Assembly (NCBI GenBank): GCA_013416435.1
Contig: JACCEN010000012.1
Coordinates: 1-44,866 of the forward strand
Direction: 5' to 3'
Origin: Alcaligenaceae bacterium
GTDB taxonomy: Bacteria; Pseudomonadota; Gammaproteobacteria; Burkholderiales; Burkholderiaceae_B
Length of the DNA stretch: 44,866 nt
Shown: positions 7,012 to 15,722 of the stretch, in pieces
Layout: every line of letters starts with the position of its first letter
Position numbering within the stretch: the first letter of the stretch is position 1
Notes under the pieces: model-generated
The model's database searches: none
Told to the model about the DNA's origin: nothing
The model's input: the letters and a program-made list of their open reading frames with translations, nothing else
Translations under genes and position numbers: made by a program

Positions 7012-8360
7012 TCCTGCGCAGATGGCTGACGGTCTTTGCAATCACGCTGCTCACTGGCTGCGCCGGCATTGGTGGTACCGGCCAGGGCAAGGAAATGGCG
7101 AGCTATGAAAATCCGGTCAATATCATCGATACGCAACGACTGTATCAAATGGATCGCACTATCGTGCAGGACCAGGCCTTGATCGAGTACGTGGAAAGGA
7201 TACGCAAGCGGCTTGAAACGGCACACGGCGAACTCTGCAACTGCGTGGTGTTGGTTGACTCATTTGGTGGCTATGAGGCGTACTCTCTGTCACACAAGAC
7301 GGTGGTTGTTTCGGCCGGCGTACTTGCACAAGCAGACTCCGAAGACGAGGTTGCGGCCGTCATTGCACATGAACTCGGCCATACCTATAGCCGGGACAAT
7401 ATCAAAGGCCTTTTTCAGGACGCCGCCCTTTACACGGTGAAGGCAGGTGGGCTGGCGCTTGGCGCGGGCGGCTATACCTTGATGCTGGGCCAGTTCGTCG
7501 ACGACGCAACCCGCGGGCTTATCTACCACCAGTGGAATGTCGATCAGGAAATCGAAGCGGACATGTTCGCCTTGGACCTCATTGCGAAGGCCGGGTACTC
7601 TCCGGACGGCATGAAGATGGCGGTGCGAAGGCTGTCGGAATATGGGGCCAAGACCCTTGCCACGCGGCCCGACTACGCACAGGAGTGCCGCAAGAAAGTG
7701 GGGAACAAGATCGTTACCGATGCGCAGGCGTGCAGCAAGATGCTGACCGGTGCCGACGCCAGCCTGTACCAGGATGGCACGAAGCGCCTCAAGGCCGTCA
7801 CGGAGGCCGCGACGGGGCTGCCGGCTGAACAGCGCCGTCGCAGGAGCGTTGCCGAGGTACCCAGCTTTGCGTCCGTGGATTATTTATTCAGCATGAATGC
7901 ACTTGTTTCCAACAATGCGCCGGGGCTCAAAAAAGGGCTTGCCGCCATCGAACGGCAAAGCCGGCCTGCCTCACTGGCGGGCAACGTGGCGGTCAGCAAC
8001 AAGCTGGCGGTGGCTCACGCCATGGCCGGCAACCGCGACAAGGCGGCGCGGTATCTGATTGAAAGCTTCGAAGCGCGGCCACGCACCGCCTGGACGTTCA
8101 ACCAGCTCTACAAATTCGTGGACAGGCAAGGCGACCCGACGGCGGTAGAACGTACTTTGCAGGAAGCACATCAGGAGATCGGGTTGATGCCGGCGCTGCT
8201 GCCCATCGAAGCATACTTGGCAGAGCGGCACAAGCTGATGGTCGCCTTCGTGTTCACCACCGGCCGCTGCCTCATGACCATAGTAGATGACCACAAAACC
8301 CTGAATCTATGCGATCAGTTCACCAAGCAGGCAAAGGCCGGTAAATTGGCCGACTGGTAA
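7008..8360 (+). CDS. M48-family metalloprotease lipoprotein
   Basis: A 450-residue protein starting at the ATG overlapping the previous stop, with GGGGAGA upstream. The lipobox LLTGC places the lipidated Cys at residue 18. The zinc site is HELGH (residues 121-125: His121, Glu122, His125), with the third ligand likely Glu181 in EIEADMFALDL. This is the M48/BepA-like arrangement, with a soluble periplasmic catalytic domain. Residues ~310-450 are helical and TPR-like (AVAHAMAGNRDKAARYLIESFE). Such proteases degrade or assist folding of envelope proteins. Being the last gene of the CHASE2 operon suggests that a periplasmic or membrane signal adjusts proteolysis, but no partner is identified. Confidence 0.9.
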   Translation: MILRRWLTVFAITLLTGCAGIGGTGQGKEMASYENPVNIIDTQRLYQMDRTIVQDQALIEYVERIRKRLETAHGELCNCVVLVDSFGGYEAYSLSHKTVVVSAGVLAQADSEDEVAAVIAHELGHTYSRDNIKGLFQDAALYTVKAGGLALGAGGYTLMLGQFVDDATRGLIYHQWNVDQEIEADMFALDLIAKAGYSPDGMKMAVRRLSEYGAKTLATRPDYAQECRKKVGNKIVTDAQACSKMLTGADASLYQDGTKRLKAVTEAATGLPAEQRRRRSVAEVPSFASVDYLFSMNALVSNNAPGLKKGLAAIERQSRPASLAGNVAVSNKLAVAHAMAGNRDKAARYLIESFEARPRTAWTFNQLYKFVDRQGDPTAVERTLQEAHQEIGLMPALLPIEAYLAERHKLMVAFVFTTGRCLMTIVDDHKTLNLCDQFTKQAKAGKLADW

Positions 8361-8367
8361 CGCTAAA

Positions 8368-8395
8368 GGGCCGGACCCCATGCGGGGTCCGACCC
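8368..8395. repeat. Palindromic repeat, copy 2 (G:C centre, damaged outer arms)
   Basis: Core CGGACCCC (8372-8379), loop ATGC, GGGGTCCG (8384-8391), with GGG/CCC outside. The arm centre is G:C rather than A:T. One outer pair is mismatched. It lies between convergent genes. Confidence 0.75.
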
Positions 8396-8410
8396 CCCCT
8401 TCCCTCCCTC

Positions 8411-10849
8411 TTACGCGGTGTACACCAAGTCCAGGCCCATGCCTGTGCGGGCCAGTCCTTCAACGGTTCCTGCGTCGGCAATACCCATCATGGTACCCAG
8501 CAAGGTAAGCTCGCCGGCGTCGACGTTGGAGTTGGCGGTGAGGCTGTCGTTCCAGTAGTGGATCTCGGTGTTGCCATCCACTTCCATCAGCAAGATGGCC
8601 TGGATGCCGTTGCGGGCGCCGGTCAGCGCGGCGTTGGCAGTGGCGGCGAGGTCGACGGCGGTGTCGGTGATGCGGATGATGCCGCTGAAGTTCTGCGGCA
8701 GGTTGGCAAGGTCGACGTTCGCCGCTGCGCTGGCGGTTGCCGATACGGACATGGTCCCGCTGGCCTCCAGGTTCTGGCCCTGGGCCCCGAAGCCATCCTG
8801 GCGAAACACCAGTCGGTCGCCGGCGGTGTCAAAGCCGTTGATGACGTCGCCGGTCTCTCCGCCGTCGGCATGGCTCAGGTAGGCCAGGCGGTCGGCAGCG
8901 ACGCCGGCGCTGCCCAGGCTCAAGGTGTCCGATCCCAGGTTGCCAATGGAGATCAAGATGGCGCCGTTCTCGGCGGTCATGCCTTGGACGTCGATGTCAT
9001 CGTCCGCTGAAGTTCCCCGCAACTCCACGGATTCCGCCACCGAGTCCAAGCCGTTCCCTCGTATGGTCAGGAGACCGCCCGATGCGGAGTCCGCATTGAG
9101 TACGAAGATAAGTCCGTCGTCCTGCAGTTCCAGCACGTTGTTCTCGAATTCGATCCAGGTTTCGATGCCCATCACGTTGATTTCGCCGGTGCCAAACAGG
9201 TTGGTGGCGGCACCGTTGATCATCACCATGCCACCGCCGGAAATCGTGTTCGTGTGGTCGAAGCCGGTCCAGTCGTTGAACTCGGCGGCGTCCGCCATGC
9301 TCAGCGCCAGCGTCACGTCGTCGCCCAAGGTGATGTCGGCCTCGACATTGGCCAGGCCAAGGGCGAGGTCGCCGCTGCCGTCCACGGCAATGGTTTTGAG
9401 GCTGTCCGCAAGCAGCTCGCCAAGCGACCCAATGGCGTTGTCGCCGTCGATGTCAATGGACAAGTCGGTGATGTTGGCGCTTGCCACCGTATTGCCCGCC
9501 CCCAGCATGCTGATGGCAAGCACGGTAAGGGTGCTGTTGATCATGCCCAGTTGCTGCTGGCCCAGCAAGGCTGCGTCGGCGCTATAGCGTACGGTAAAGG
9601 CGCTGCTGCTGACGTCCGATGCGCCGATCAGCGCGGGTGCGCGCACGTCCGCCACCAGCAGGTCGGCTGCCGAGGCGTCGTTCCAGATCTCCCCGATACC
9701 GGTGGCGCGGCTCAGGTAGATGCCTGCCCCGGTGCCCGAGCTGGGTTCGGCTTTAAGGAAGAGTATTTCGACGTTGCTGATCGAGGGCGCCAGGCTTGCC
9801 GCCATGGCGGCGTCGGCCGCTGTATCCAGAGTGGCGAACAGCGCATCCCAGGCCTCGCCCCCGTCCAGCGTGAGCCCTCGGCTTACCGCCGCAGAGCCGA
9901 ACGCATAGAACTCATCCTCGTCGTTGCCGCCCGTGATCACGAACTGGCTGTCCGTGTCCATATTGGGCAGCTCCGGCAAGATCACGTAATTGGGCGCATC
10001 GGGCAATTGAACCGGCGACTCTTCCAGCGTCAGCTGCAACGGGGCATCCGGCGTACCAAGCCCGTCGTCAGCCAATTCGAAGGTGGGCGGCAGCACCGTG
10101 CCCGGCGGCACCACCACGCTGCGCGGAATGATCAGCGTAACCCCTTCGGGCGGCACGAAGTCCAGCGGGATGGGGGTGTCGGGCGGCGCCGTCCAGCCCG
10201 GCGGGGTGTCAAAGTCGGGCAGGAAAGGCGCGACTTGCGCCACGCGCGCCAAGGCGCCAAACGCATCGCCTGAGTCCACTGCCGCCAGGAAGACGGGGTC
10301 GGCCGAGAACAGCGACAGGTCCACGCCTCGGCCAAGGTCGCGTCCTTCGAAGATGCCATAGGTGATCAGATGCACGAGCGCGAGTGCTTGGCCGCCGCCC
10401 ACGGCGGTCGCCACGTCGGCGTTGGCATCCAGGTAGGCACCAAGGTCGATGGCAGGATGGATGTATCGCCGCTCATTCTGGCCGTACAACAGGAAGTGCT
10501 CGGTGGCCGACATGACGCCCTGCTCGACGGCCGCCGCCACGTCTTGATTCTGGTCGAGATAAAAGGCCACGTCAAAGAGCGAGAGCGGAGAACGGCCCTC
10601 CGCCGCGCCCCAACGGACGAAGTGATCGTAAGCGGTGATGTCGCCCCGGTCGACCGCAGCGGCCACATCGGGATTGGCGGCCAGATACTGGCCGGTGTTG
10701 AACAAGGGGCCTGGAGAGCGTCCCTCCGCGTTGCCATACAGGTCAAAATGCTGACGGGCCGTCAGCAGGCCAAGGTCCACCGCCTCGGCGACATCGGGGT
10801 TCTGGTCCAGGTACCACCATTCGTTGAACAACGAGTCAATCTCAGCCAT
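8411..10849 (-). CDS. Large NPDVA-repeat exoprotein, beta-rich C-terminal part
   Basis: An 812-residue protein. Two ATGs lie side by side at 10852 and 10849; the second sits 5 bases from GGGAGG and is preferred. A longer frame to 11002 runs through a palindromic repeat and is rejected. Residues ~5-170 are four NPDVA units, followed by the same linker as its paralogues (VAPFLPDFDTPPGWTAPP, VPPEGVTLIIP). The remaining ~550 residues are Ala/Gly/Asp-rich with many short beta-strand repeats (LSIDIDGDNAIGSL, ELRGTSADDDIDVQG, GDVINGFDTAGDRLVFRQDGF) like other type I secreted proteins. Classical GGxGxDxxx nonapeptide arrays are weak or absent. There is no signal peptide and almost no Cys. Function unknown; probably surface-exposed or released. 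Confidence 0.8.
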   Translation of the reverse strand: MAEIDSLFNEWWYLDQNPDVAEAVDLGLLTARQHFDLYGNAEGRSPGPLFNTGQYLAANPDVAAAVDRGDITAYDHFVRWGAAEGRSPLSLFDVAFYLDQNQDVAAAVEQGVMSATEHFLLYGQNERRYIHPAIDLGAYLDANADVATAVGGGQALALVHLITYGIFEGRDLGRGVDLSLFSADPVFLAAVDSGDAFGALARVAQVAPFLPDFDTPPGWTAPPDTPIPLDFVPPEGVTLIIPRSVVVPPGTVLPPTFELADDGLGTPDAPLQLTLEESPVQLPDAPNYVILPELPNMDTDSQFVITGGNDEDEFYAFGSAAVSRGLTLDGGEAWDALFATLDTAADAAMAASLAPSISNVEILFLKAEPSSGTGAGIYLSRATGIGEIWNDASAADLLVADVRAPALIGASDVSSSAFTVRYSADAALLGQQQLGMINSTLTVLAISMLGAGNTVASANITDLSIDIDGDNAIGSLGELLADSLKTIAVDGSGDLALGLANVEADITLGDDVTLALSMADAAEFNDWTGFDHTNTISGGGMVMINGAATNLFGTGEINVMGIETWIEFENNVLELQDDGLIFVLNADSASGGLLTIRGNGLDSVAESVELRGTSADDDIDVQGMTAENGAILISIGNLGSDTLSLGSAGVAADRLAYLSHADGGETGDVINGFDTAGDRLVFRQDGFGAQGQNLEASGTMSVSATASAAANVDLANLPQNFSGIIRITDTAVDLAATANAALTGARNGIQAILLMEVDGNTEIHYWNDSLTANSNVDAGELTLLGTMMGIADAGTVEGLARTGMGLDLVYTA

Positions 10850-10964
10850 CATCGCCTCCCATGCAAGGGCGCATCGAAAAAGCTTCCGGTGCAATGATCT
10901 TACGTAGCTGGGCGTCGAAGTAAACTCGTCGTGTGGACTAGGATTTTGGGCGGTGGGGGGCTGG

Positions 10965-10994
10965 GGGGTCAGACCCCGTACGGGGTCTGACCCC
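10965..10994. repeat. Palindromic repeat, copy 3 (consensus form)
   Basis: Perfect 30-bp palindrome GGGGTCAGACCCC-GTAC-GGGGTCTGACCCC. It lies between the divergent 8411-10849 and 11064-12788 genes. No other recognisable element was seen in 10850-11063. Confidence 0.95.
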
Positions 10995-11063
10995 AGCCCC
11001 AACAGCTAACGACTGAGATACACTCCCTTGCTTTCAGCAACAATCGAAGAAAGCACCATACAC

Positions 11064-12788
11064 ATGTTTCGTAAAGTCTCGACCCTGAACGCGACGCCCT
11101 ATCTTGACGCCGCGGCCGACCAGATCAAGATCGGCGATTTCAACAACGACGGGCATATGGATTTTGTCGTCGCCCATATCGACTGGCGCACGCTGGGCAC
11201 CGATCCCGCACAGCTTGAGCTGTATCTTGGCGATGGCCTGGGTGGTTTCAGCAACCAGACACAAGCCATGTTCGCCAGCGGCGCGCCCTGGATCAACTAT
11301 GTGCCCCGCCTGCTGATCGCGGACTTCAACGGCGACGGCGTCGATGACATTTTTGCCATCGACAACGGCATCGACAAAGAGCCCTTTACCGGCGGGCAGA
11401 ACAAGCTCTTCCTGTCTTCCGGCGGCAAGCTGGTCGACGCCACGGGCAATCTGCCGCAAGCCATGTGGAACAACCACGGTGCGTCCTTCGGCGACATCGA
11501 CAATGACGGCGATTTGGACATTCTGGTCAATGCGCTGATGGGTGACGGCAACAAATTGCTTTTGAACAACGGCTTGGGCGTGTTTGAACTGGCCAACCAA
11601 CGGCTGCCAAACCTAACTGAGCCGAATCCCTGGGACGGCAGCACGCTGGTGGCCCAGACCCACACCTGGTCCGGTCTCATCGACGTGGACCTGGACGGCC
11701 GCATGGATATGCTGCTGGGCACCTGGGACAACCCAGCGTCGACCGACCAGTCCGTGCTGTTCCTGAATAACGGCCAAGGCGGGTTTTCGGGTTCGACGGC
11801 CACCAAACTGCCCATCTCCGGCGTATGGAATGAGATCGTCCTGGACTTCAGGGCCATAGACCTGAATGGCGACGCGCTACCAGACCTAGCGGTGTCGATC
11901 ACCAACGGCGGTTCTTTCAGCGAGTTCTACAAAGTGCCGTACGTCCAGTTGTTGGTCAACCAGGGCGAGGGCCGGTTCCTTGATGAAACCGCTGCCCGCT
12001 ATCCGCAAAGCAAGGTATCTGGCGAGCAGACCAGCTGGTACAAGTCCATAGAGGTCGTGGACTTGAACCGCGACGGGTATGACGACATGGTGCTCGACAA
12101 CGCCACCGCCGGCCCGCGTATTCTTCTTAACGACGGCACAGGAAAGTTCAATGTGGTCGGCGCGGCGGAGTCGGGCGTTGCCGGCCCGCAACCGGGATCG
12201 TTCAGCAACCTGGTTGCGGTGGGCGACCTGAACAAGGACGGCATGCCCGACCTGATCACCTCGACCAACGAAATGGGGCAGAAGTCGTACTCCATTTACT
12301 TGAACACACTTGACGGCCCCACTGGCTTGGGCATTATCGGCAAGTACGACGCGTCCGCCGTCTATCGCTTCTTCAACCTGTCTACCGGTACGCACTTTTA
12401 TTCCGGCGGCAAGGGTGAGGTTGAACACGTACTGAAGACGGCGCCCCAGTTTCGTTTTGAGGGGCAGGCCTTCAGTAAGTCAGCGCCATCGGCTGACACC
12501 ATAGACGTGATCCGCTTCTTTAACACCGTCACCGGCACGCATTTTTATACCGCGAACGTGGAGGAAGCCCAGTACATACAGGCCAATTATTCAGCCTTCC
12601 GCCATGAAGGCGTGGCGTATCAGGCGTACGACACCGCGGTTGACGGCGCCACCGAACTCTACCGTTTCTTCAATACCGAAACCGGCACCCACTTTTACAC
12701 CAGCAACCGCGCGGAGATGGAATCCGTTCGGGTAGAACTGGCAGGCACCATGAACTTCGAAGGCACGGCGTTCTTCGTCAGTATCTGA
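11064..12788 (+). CDS. FG-GAP/VCBS-repeat protein with C-terminal DUF5648 repeats
   Basis: A 574-residue protein from the ATG at 11064 (a TTG at 11028 lies close to the palindrome and is less likely). Residues ~10-430 contain about seven FG-GAP/VCBS blades marked by calcium-loop motifs such as IGDFNNDGHMDF, IADFNGDGVDDIF, FGDIDNDGDLDIL, IDVDLDGRMDML and VGDLNKDGMPDLI, predicting a beta-propeller. Residues ~440-574 hold three copies of the DUF5648 motif (YRFFNLSTGTHFYS, IRFFNTVTGTHFYT, YRFFNTETGTHFYT). Both modules are typical of extracellular binding proteins. There is no signal peptide, so export would need type I secretion or another leaderless route. It is flanked by palindromic repeats on both sides. 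Confidence 0.85.
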   Translation: MFRKVSTLNATPYLDAAADQIKIGDFNNDGHMDFVVAHIDWRTLGTDPAQLELYLGDGLGGFSNQTQAMFASGAPWINYVPRLLIADFNGDGVDDIFAIDNGIDKEPFTGGQNKLFLSSGGKLVDATGNLPQAMWNNHGASFGDIDNDGDLDILVNALMGDGNKLLLNNGLGVFELANQRLPNLTEPNPWDGSTLVAQTHTWSGLIDVDLDGRMDMLLGTWDNPASTDQSVLFLNNGQGGFSGSTATKLPISGVWNEIVLDFRAIDLNGDALPDLAVSITNGGSFSEFYKVPYVQLLVNQGEGRFLDETAARYPQSKVSGEQTSWYKSIEVVDLNRDGYDDMVLDNATAGPRILLNDGTGKFNVVGAAESGVAGPQPGSFSNLVAVGDLNKDGMPDLITSTNEMGQKSYSIYLNTLDGPTGLGIIGKYDASAVYRFFNLSTGTHFYSGGKGEVEHVLKTAPQFRFEGQAFSKSAPSADTIDVIRFFNTVTGTHFYTANVEEAQYIQANYSAFRHEGVAYQAYDTAVDGATELYRFFNTETGTHFYTSNRAEMESVRVELAGTMNFEGTAFFVSI

Positions 12789-12796
12789 TGGTTGAA

Positions 12797-12824
12797 GGGT
12801 CAGACCCCAGTGGGGGTCTGACCC
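12797..12824. repeat. Palindromic repeat, copy 4
   Basis: GGGTCAGACCCC-AGTG-GGGGTCTGACCC; arms complementary, shortened by one base pair at the outside, with a variant loop. Confidence 0.85.
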
Positions 12825-12842
12825 TGGGGCAGTGATGGTTAA

Positions 12843-12872
12843 GGGGTCAGACCCCGTACGGGGTCTGACCCC
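12843..12872. repeat. Palindromic repeat, copy 5 (consensus form)
   Basis: Perfect GGGGTCAGACCCC-GTAC-GGGGTCTGACCCC, 18 bp after copy 4. Confidence 0.95.
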
Positions 12873-12884
12873 AGGCGGCACAAG

Positions 12885-12914
12885 GGGGTCGGACCCCGTA
12901 CGGGGTCCGACCCC
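12885..12914. repeat. Palindromic repeat, copy 6 (G:C centre)
   Basis: GGGGTCGGACCCC-GTAC-GGGGTCCGACCCC: the central A:T pair of the arms is replaced by G:C on both sides, so pairing is kept. It is the third of three copies in tandem between convergent genes. Confidence 0.95.
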
Positions 12915-12922
12915 AACCCTAC

Positions 12923-14464
12923 CTAGCCGGCGATTTGCAATGCCCGGAGCACGGGTAGTTGCTTCTGTGCGAACGAGGTCGCCTGCGCGGAGAGCTCCGC
13001 CAAGTTGTCTTCGGCGGTTTCCAGCGTATTGCCTTCCTTGACGATCTTCTGGCCCTGAGCGGCCAGAATCTGCCATACGAATTGCGCCCATTCGATGGGC
13101 TGCTTCTTGCCTTGAGACAGGGCAAGCAAGAACAGCTGCTGGAAGCGGCCGACCATGACGCCGCCACCCGTTACCGGGCTGGCCAGGTAGCTGATGTCCC
13201 CCATGCTGCGGGCCTTGAGCAACAGATGTGCATTGAGCTTGTCGGTGAGCTTGCGGGCCTTGTTGATCTGATTGTCTTCGGTGGCGACCACGGCCAGTGT
13301 GCCCGCCCCCACCAATACCATGACGGCCTGGATGATCTGCGCAAACGTCACGCCTTTTTCGGACAGGGCTTGTTCGATCTGGGCCAGTGTGCGCGCCTTG
13401 TGATCGGCCAGCGCATCCAGCAGGGGTACGTACACGCCTTCGTTCAACGTGGCCTCGCCCAGCGCGCCGTTGACCTTCATGGAAACGTCGGCACGCGGGG
13501 TGACCAGCATCACTTTTTGCTGCCGCAGCGCTTGCGCCTGTTCAAAAGGCGTAATGCGCCGGGCACCCTTTATCCAGTAGTCTCGACGAAACTGCTGGTT
13601 GACCATGAAGTCGCGCACGCTTTCGCGGAACATGGGGTCGGGGATCTCCTTTAAAAAGGCCTGCTGTTCCGCCGACAGGTTCACCGCTTCGATGTGGTCC
13701 AGGTAATGGGCCGAGCACGCATACTGCACCTTGGCGGGCTCGAGCCATTCGGCCATGGTGGCAAAATGCATGGGGTGCCAGTCGCGATTAAAGTACTCGT
13801 GCGCCAGGTAATGGCGGTTTTGTTCCTTGAGCTTCTTGATGCGTTCGCCCACCAAGGGGTTGGCCCGCGAAAACAGCGGGTTGGTGGCCAGCAGGCCTTC
13901 GGCAAACTCGATGGCGCCGTCAATGCGGCTGACGATGCCGCGCCCTTCGGCGCCCAGCACTTCGGCGTGCTCGGTCATGAGGTGGCGCATGGGCGCAAAC
14001 GCAGCCCAGCCCGGCAAGGTGTTGTAGCTGATGTAAAGCACGCCGCCCACCTTCAGCTTGCGACGGATGAAGTCCACGATCACGGCGCGGTTCTCGTCGC
14101 TGATCCAGCTCCAGATCCCATGCAGCCCTATGTAGTCGAAGTCCGGAAGGTCCGGGCGATTGGCAAAGTCGGCAAAGGCATCGTCGTGCAGGGCTGCGCC
14201 CGAGCCGGACACCGCAGACAATTCTTGTGCAAAGCCCGCCTGGGCGGGATTGAAGTCGGTGCCGTGCCATTTGACCACCGAAGCGGAAGCATGGATGTTG
14301 GCGCTAAGCCCTTGCCCAAAACCCAGTTCGCAGGCGTGGCCCACGTCGGGCATGGACAGCCCTGCGTTCAAGAACGCCAGGTTCACCCGCAGGGGGTTCA
14401 GTTCGGTGTAATACCCGTAGGTGTAGCCGATGTCGGCCACATAGCCCGCGCTCCAGTTGCTCAT
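12923..14464 (-). CDS. SAM-dependent methyltransferase with regulatory domain
   Basis: A 513-residue cytoplasmic protein. The N-terminal ~230 residues form a class I methyltransferase fold: motif I is HACELGFGQGLSANIH (about residues 43-58, Glu46), with GTDFNPAQAGFAQEL and FDYIGLHGIWSWISDENRAVI as later motifs. The middle resembles the 'methyltransferase regulatory domain' (MethyTransf_Reg), with DFMVNQQFRRDYWIKG. The last ~110 residues are helical. Such two-domain enzymes are often found near glycosyltransferases and large surface proteins and are thought to methylate glycans or proteins; the substrate here is unknown. It lies convergent to the FG-GAP gene across three palindromes. The ATG at 14464 follows an AGGA-type site. 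Confidence 0.8.
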   Translation of the reverse strand: MSNWSAGYVADIGYTYGYYTELNPLRVNLAFLNAGLSMPDVGHACELGFGQGLSANIHASASVVKWHGTDFNPAQAGFAQELSAVSGSGAALHDDAFADFANRPDLPDFDYIGLHGIWSWISDENRAVIVDFIRRKLKVGGVLYISYNTLPGWAAFAPMRHLMTEHAEVLGAEGRGIVSRIDGAIEFAEGLLATNPLFSRANPLVGERIKKLKEQNRHYLAHEYFNRDWHPMHFATMAEWLEPAKVQYACSAHYLDHIEAVNLSAEQQAFLKEIPDPMFRESVRDFMVNQQFRRDYWIKGARRITPFEQAQALRQQKVMLVTPRADVSMKVNGALGEATLNEGVYVPLLDALADHKARTLAQIEQALSEKGVTFAQIIQAVMVLVGAGTLAVVATEDNQINKARKLTDKLNAHLLLKARSMGDISYLASPVTGGGVMVGRFQQLFLLALSQGKKQPIEWAQFVWQILAAQGQKIVKEGNTLETAEDNLAELSAQATSFAQKQLPVLRALQIAG

Positions 14465-14541
14465 TGTTGTCCTTCCTAGCCATATCGAAAATCCGTCCGC
14501 TACTCTAACGGGTTGAATCGCGGATCGTCAATGAGAACTGA

Positions 14542-14571
14542 GGGGTCAGACCCCGTACGGGGTCTGACCCC
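14542..14571. repeat. Palindromic repeat, copy 7 (consensus form)
   Basis: Perfect 30-bp consensus copy between the YceI gene and the methyltransferase gene. Confidence 0.95.
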
Positions 14572-14617
14572 AGAAGCTTCGCGCAGGCGGTGTTGGGGTC
14601 TACCTACTTGTTGCTAC

Positions 14618-15184
14618 CTAGCGCTTCAAGGCCTCGATCTGAATCAGAATACGGACGCTGTCCGGGATACCGGGCAGCCCGAACTTCATGCCGAAATCAC
14701 TGCGCGTCAGCGTGGTTTCAAAGTCGCCTCCGCAGGCTTCCTTCTTGGCGCGCGGGTTGTCGTAGCAGTTGAACCGCAAGGCGTTCAGGGTAACCGGCTG
14801 CGTCTTGCCCAGCAGTGTCAGGTTGCCCGACACCGATTTGACCCGGCCGTCCTCGAACACGACATCGTCTCCGACGAATTTCGCGGTGGGGTGGACCTTG
14901 ACGTCCAGAAAGTCCGCATTGCGCAGGTGATCGTTGTAGGACTCTATGCCCGTGTTGACCGATGCCGGATGCACCACGATGTCGACCTTGCCCTTGCGCG
15001 CCTGCCTGTCCAGCATGACCGTGCCTTCCACCGTGTCGAACCGACCACGATTGGTGGAGGTTTGAGAATGCAGGACCTCGAAGTGGACGAAGCTGTGCGT
15101 CGGCTCGACGTCGTAAACGGTTTCCTGCGCAACGGCCAAACCAGACGCCGCGAGAAAGGCGGCCGCGAGCAATGTTTTCTTCAT
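14618..15184 (-). CDS. YceI-family periplasmic protein
   Basis: A 188-residue protein with a signal peptide (MKKTLLAAAFLAASGLAVAQ, cleavage near residue 19-20). The mature part has the YceI lipocalin-like signature: YDVEPTHSFVHFEVLH at the start, GRFDTVEGTV, HLRNADFLDVKVHPTAKF and SDFGMKFGLPGIPDSVRI near the end. YceI proteins form an eight-stranded barrel that binds isoprenoid-type lipids in the periplasm. Length and motif order are normal for the family. It has two Cys near residue 140-150 (CYDNPRAKKEAC), a short loop seen in many betaproteobacterial members. No operon partner is evident; the next minus-strand gene upstream is 183 bp away and unrelated. Confidence 0.92.
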   Translation of the reverse strand: MKKTLLAAAFLAASGLAVAQETVYDVEPTHSFVHFEVLHSQTSTNRGRFDTVEGTVMLDRQARKGKVDIVVHPASVNTGIESYNDHLRNADFLDVKVHPTAKFVGDDVVFEDGRVKSVSGNLTLLGKTQPVTLNALRFNCYDNPRAKKEACGGDFETTLTRSDFGMKFGLPGIPDSVRILIQIEALKR

Positions 15185-15367
15185 GAATCTTCCCTGAAAG
15201 AGCGGCCGCTTTTGGCAGCCAGGAGCAAAGCGCTGCAGCGGGCGACGCCCATGTCGCAGCCGATCACTCCGAGTCTAGCCACACGCAGGCAAGCCGCAAT
15301 CCCCCTTCTGCCGGATGCATGATCCAGGTCAAGAAGGGGCGGGAATGGATGGTTTCAGCGTATTTCA

Positions 15368-15604
15368 CTACACCTTTTCAGGTGGAACGATGGGCGGAGC
15401 GGGCTCGTCGCTTTGCTCTTCCTCATCGGGCTCGATGTCGACGTCGTCCGCGGTCGAGATATTGACGCGGGGGTCGTCGTCGGCTTCGGGCTTAGGATGG
15501 TCGCTTGCATTTTGCCGGCCTTCTTCAGTCGCCGGGTTCAGGTCTTTGATGTTCTCCAAATCCCCGATCTTTTCTGGAAACTTGCTCTGCTGCTGCTTGC
15601 TCAT
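15368..15604 (-). CDS. Small acidic protein of unknown function
   Basis: 78 residues from the ATG at 15604, which follows AGGGGG by 6-7 bases. A longer frame starting at 15700 runs through the palindromic repeat and is rejected. The protein is highly charged and probably disordered (DDDPRVNISTADDVDIEPDEEEQ) and ends in a Pro-rich tail (PAPPIVPPEKV). No family is recognised. Strong acidic bias and a good ribosome site argue that it is real. The 183 bp between this gene and the YceI gene (15185-15367) contain nothing I can identify. Confidence 0.6.
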   Translation of the reverse strand: MSKQQQSKFPEKIGDLENIKDLNPATEEGRQNASDHPKPEADDDPRVNISTADDVDIEPDEEEQSDEPAPPIVPPEKV

Positions 15605-15634
15605 GATGTCCCCCTGTGTCGCTTGCGATTTTGA

Positions 15635-15664
15635 GGGGTCAGACCCCGCATGGGGTCTGACCCC
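15635..15664. repeat. Palindromic repeat, copy 8 (GCAT loop)
   Basis: GGGGTCAGACCCC-GCAT-GGGGTCTGACCCC. This is the last copy before a 19.8-kb stretch without any. Confidence 0.95.
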
Positions 15665-15722
15665 CTGGGTTTTGAGCAAGCGGCGTGCCTGCGCCACCAT
15701 AAGCGGACGCCACTCTTCCCTT

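Noticed and set aside
9254-10273. Plus-strand open frame of 339 codons
   Set aside because: Antisense to the 8411-10849 exoprotein gene; composition is His/Arg/Gly-rich as expected from the reverse of Ala/Asp-rich repeats.
12797-12914. CRISPR array
   Set aside because: Three palindromes lie close together, but spacers are 12-18 bp, not unique 30-40 bp, and no cas gene is present.
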